A stretch of DNA of 6,509 bases from the NCBI GenBank assembly GCA_035540915.1, contig DATLFQ010000181.1, positions 1-6,509 of the forward strand, read 5' to 3'. The stretch is from DATLFQ01 sp035540915. GTDB lineage: Bacteria > Actinomycetota > Acidimicrobiia > Acidimicrobiales > GCA-2861595. A program made the position numbers and the translations under genes. Below are positions 5,901 through 6,509 of this stretch, one piece after another (the stretch's first letter is position 1; each line of letters begins with the position of its first letter). A model generated the notes under the pieces. It saw nothing but the letters and a program-made list of their open reading frames with translations, made no database searches and was not told where the DNA came from.

Positions 5901-6509
5901 TCACGGTCCGACCCTCGCCGGCCACGGATCGTCGCTGCGCAGCTCGGCGACGAGCGTGTCAACGACGTCGACCAGCGACCCACCGGCGGCCACCACGGCG
6001 CGTTGACGCACGTAGCTCGGCCGCTCGGCCATGGCGAGGACGTCGCCCAGCTCGTCGGGGCAGCCGAGCCGCTCGGCCACCGGAGCCAGCACCTCGACCA
6101 GGTCGCCGACGGCGGCCCGCAGCGGCAGCAGGCGGCCTTCGTCGTCGACGATGAGCATGGCGTCGACGCCGTGGCGGGCGGCCCGCCACTTGTTCTCGCG
6201 GACCACCCAGCCCCGTTGGGCCGGCAGCTCCAGGCCCTGGTCGAGACGCCCGTTCATCCACTCGACCAGGCACTGGCTGAGGGCCGCCACGGCGGCCACC
6301 TCACGCAGGGTGGGCAACCCGTCGCAGATCCGCAGCTCGACAGTGCCGAAGTTCGGATGCGGGCGGATGTCCCACCAGATCTCCCGGATGGTCCGGATGG
6401 CCCGGGCCGACACCAGGGTCGTCATCAGCCGCTCGAACTCGGGCCAGCCGGCCAGCTGGTAGGGCAGCCCGGCGGTGGGCAGCGCCTCGAACACCTTCGA
6501 GCGGGCCGA
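5901..6509 (-). CDS. GCS2-family glutamate-cysteine / carboxylate-amine ligase (C-terminal part)
   Basis: The last 202 residues of a GCS2 (YbdK/EgtA-like) ATP-dependent carboxylate-amine ligase; the 5' part lies beyond the right edge. The family joins the glutamate gamma-carboxyl group to cysteine or a similar amine, feeding low-molecular-weight thiols. The frame is open to the window edge (first visible residues SARSKVFEALPTAGLP), so the GTG at 6494 is not the true start. The diagnostic stretch is REIWWDIRPHPNFGTVELRICDG (about 6386-6318), which contributes active-site residues and is highly conserved in this family. Later segments are ENKWRAARHGVDAMLI, with its Arg and His typical of the family, and the C-terminal helices up to the TGA at 5903-5901. 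The first of the five codirectional genes in the window, it is followed after 53 bp by the small cysteine-containing protein. Whether it is a true glutamate-cysteine ligase or acts on another amine cannot be decided from this part. Confidence 0.92.
   Translation of the reverse strand, partial: SARSKVFEALPTAGLPYQLAGWPEFERLMTTLVSARAIRTIREIWWDIRPHPNFGTVELRICDGLPTLREVAAVAALSQCLVEWMNGRLDQGLELPAQRGWVVRENKWRAARHGVDAMLIVDDEGRLLPLRAAVGDLVEVLAPVAERLGCPDELGDVLAMAERPSYVRQRAVVAAGGSLVDVVDTLVAELRSDDPWPARVGP

Overview
The window is about 70% GC, with GTG as the most frequent start codon and codons that nearly always end in G or C. The protein families (FadD-like acyl-CoA synthetase, a one-pass membrane Ser/Thr kinase, a GCS2-type glutamate-cysteine ligase, an HhH-PHP protein, a SirB1-like protein) point to an actinobacterium. 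The style resembles the Acidimicrobiia, but that placement is inference. No rRNA, tRNA, insertion sequence, phage gene or CRISPR array is visible.

Layout: (1) At 1-562, minus strand, is the N-terminal part of a kelch-repeat protein with an N-terminal membrane anchor. It runs off the left edge and seems to carry a one-base frameshift between anchor and propeller. (2) A 62-bp divergent gap (563-624) holds a TANNNT element close in front of each start, which suggests leaderless transcription in both directions. (3) At 625-2163, plus strand, is a complete 512-residue acyl-CoA synthetase. (4) From 6509 leftward to 2160 run five minus-strand genes: the C-terminal part of a GCS2-family carboxylate-amine/glutamate-cysteine ligase, an unrecognised 89-residue protein with four cysteines, a transmembrane Ser/Thr kinase, a stand-alone HhH-PHP protein, and a SirB1/transglutaminase-like protein. 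Gaps in this set are 53 and 58 bp, then a 74-bp overlap, then a 29-bp gap or 22-bp overlap depending on the chosen start. The synthetase and the SirB1-like gene converge and share the palindromic stop CTAG at 2160-2163.

The five minus-strand genes look like an operon or a chain of closely spaced units. Their functions (thiol precursor synthesis, membrane signalling, metal-dependent phosphoesterase, transglutaminase-fold protein) do not form a pathway I recognise. I see no clear new defence or mobile system. The points most worth a second look are the kinase's unassigned outer domain, the small cysteine-containing protein, the kelch frameshift, and the recurrent leaderless-type promoter pattern. 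No gene-free stretch exceeds 62 bp.
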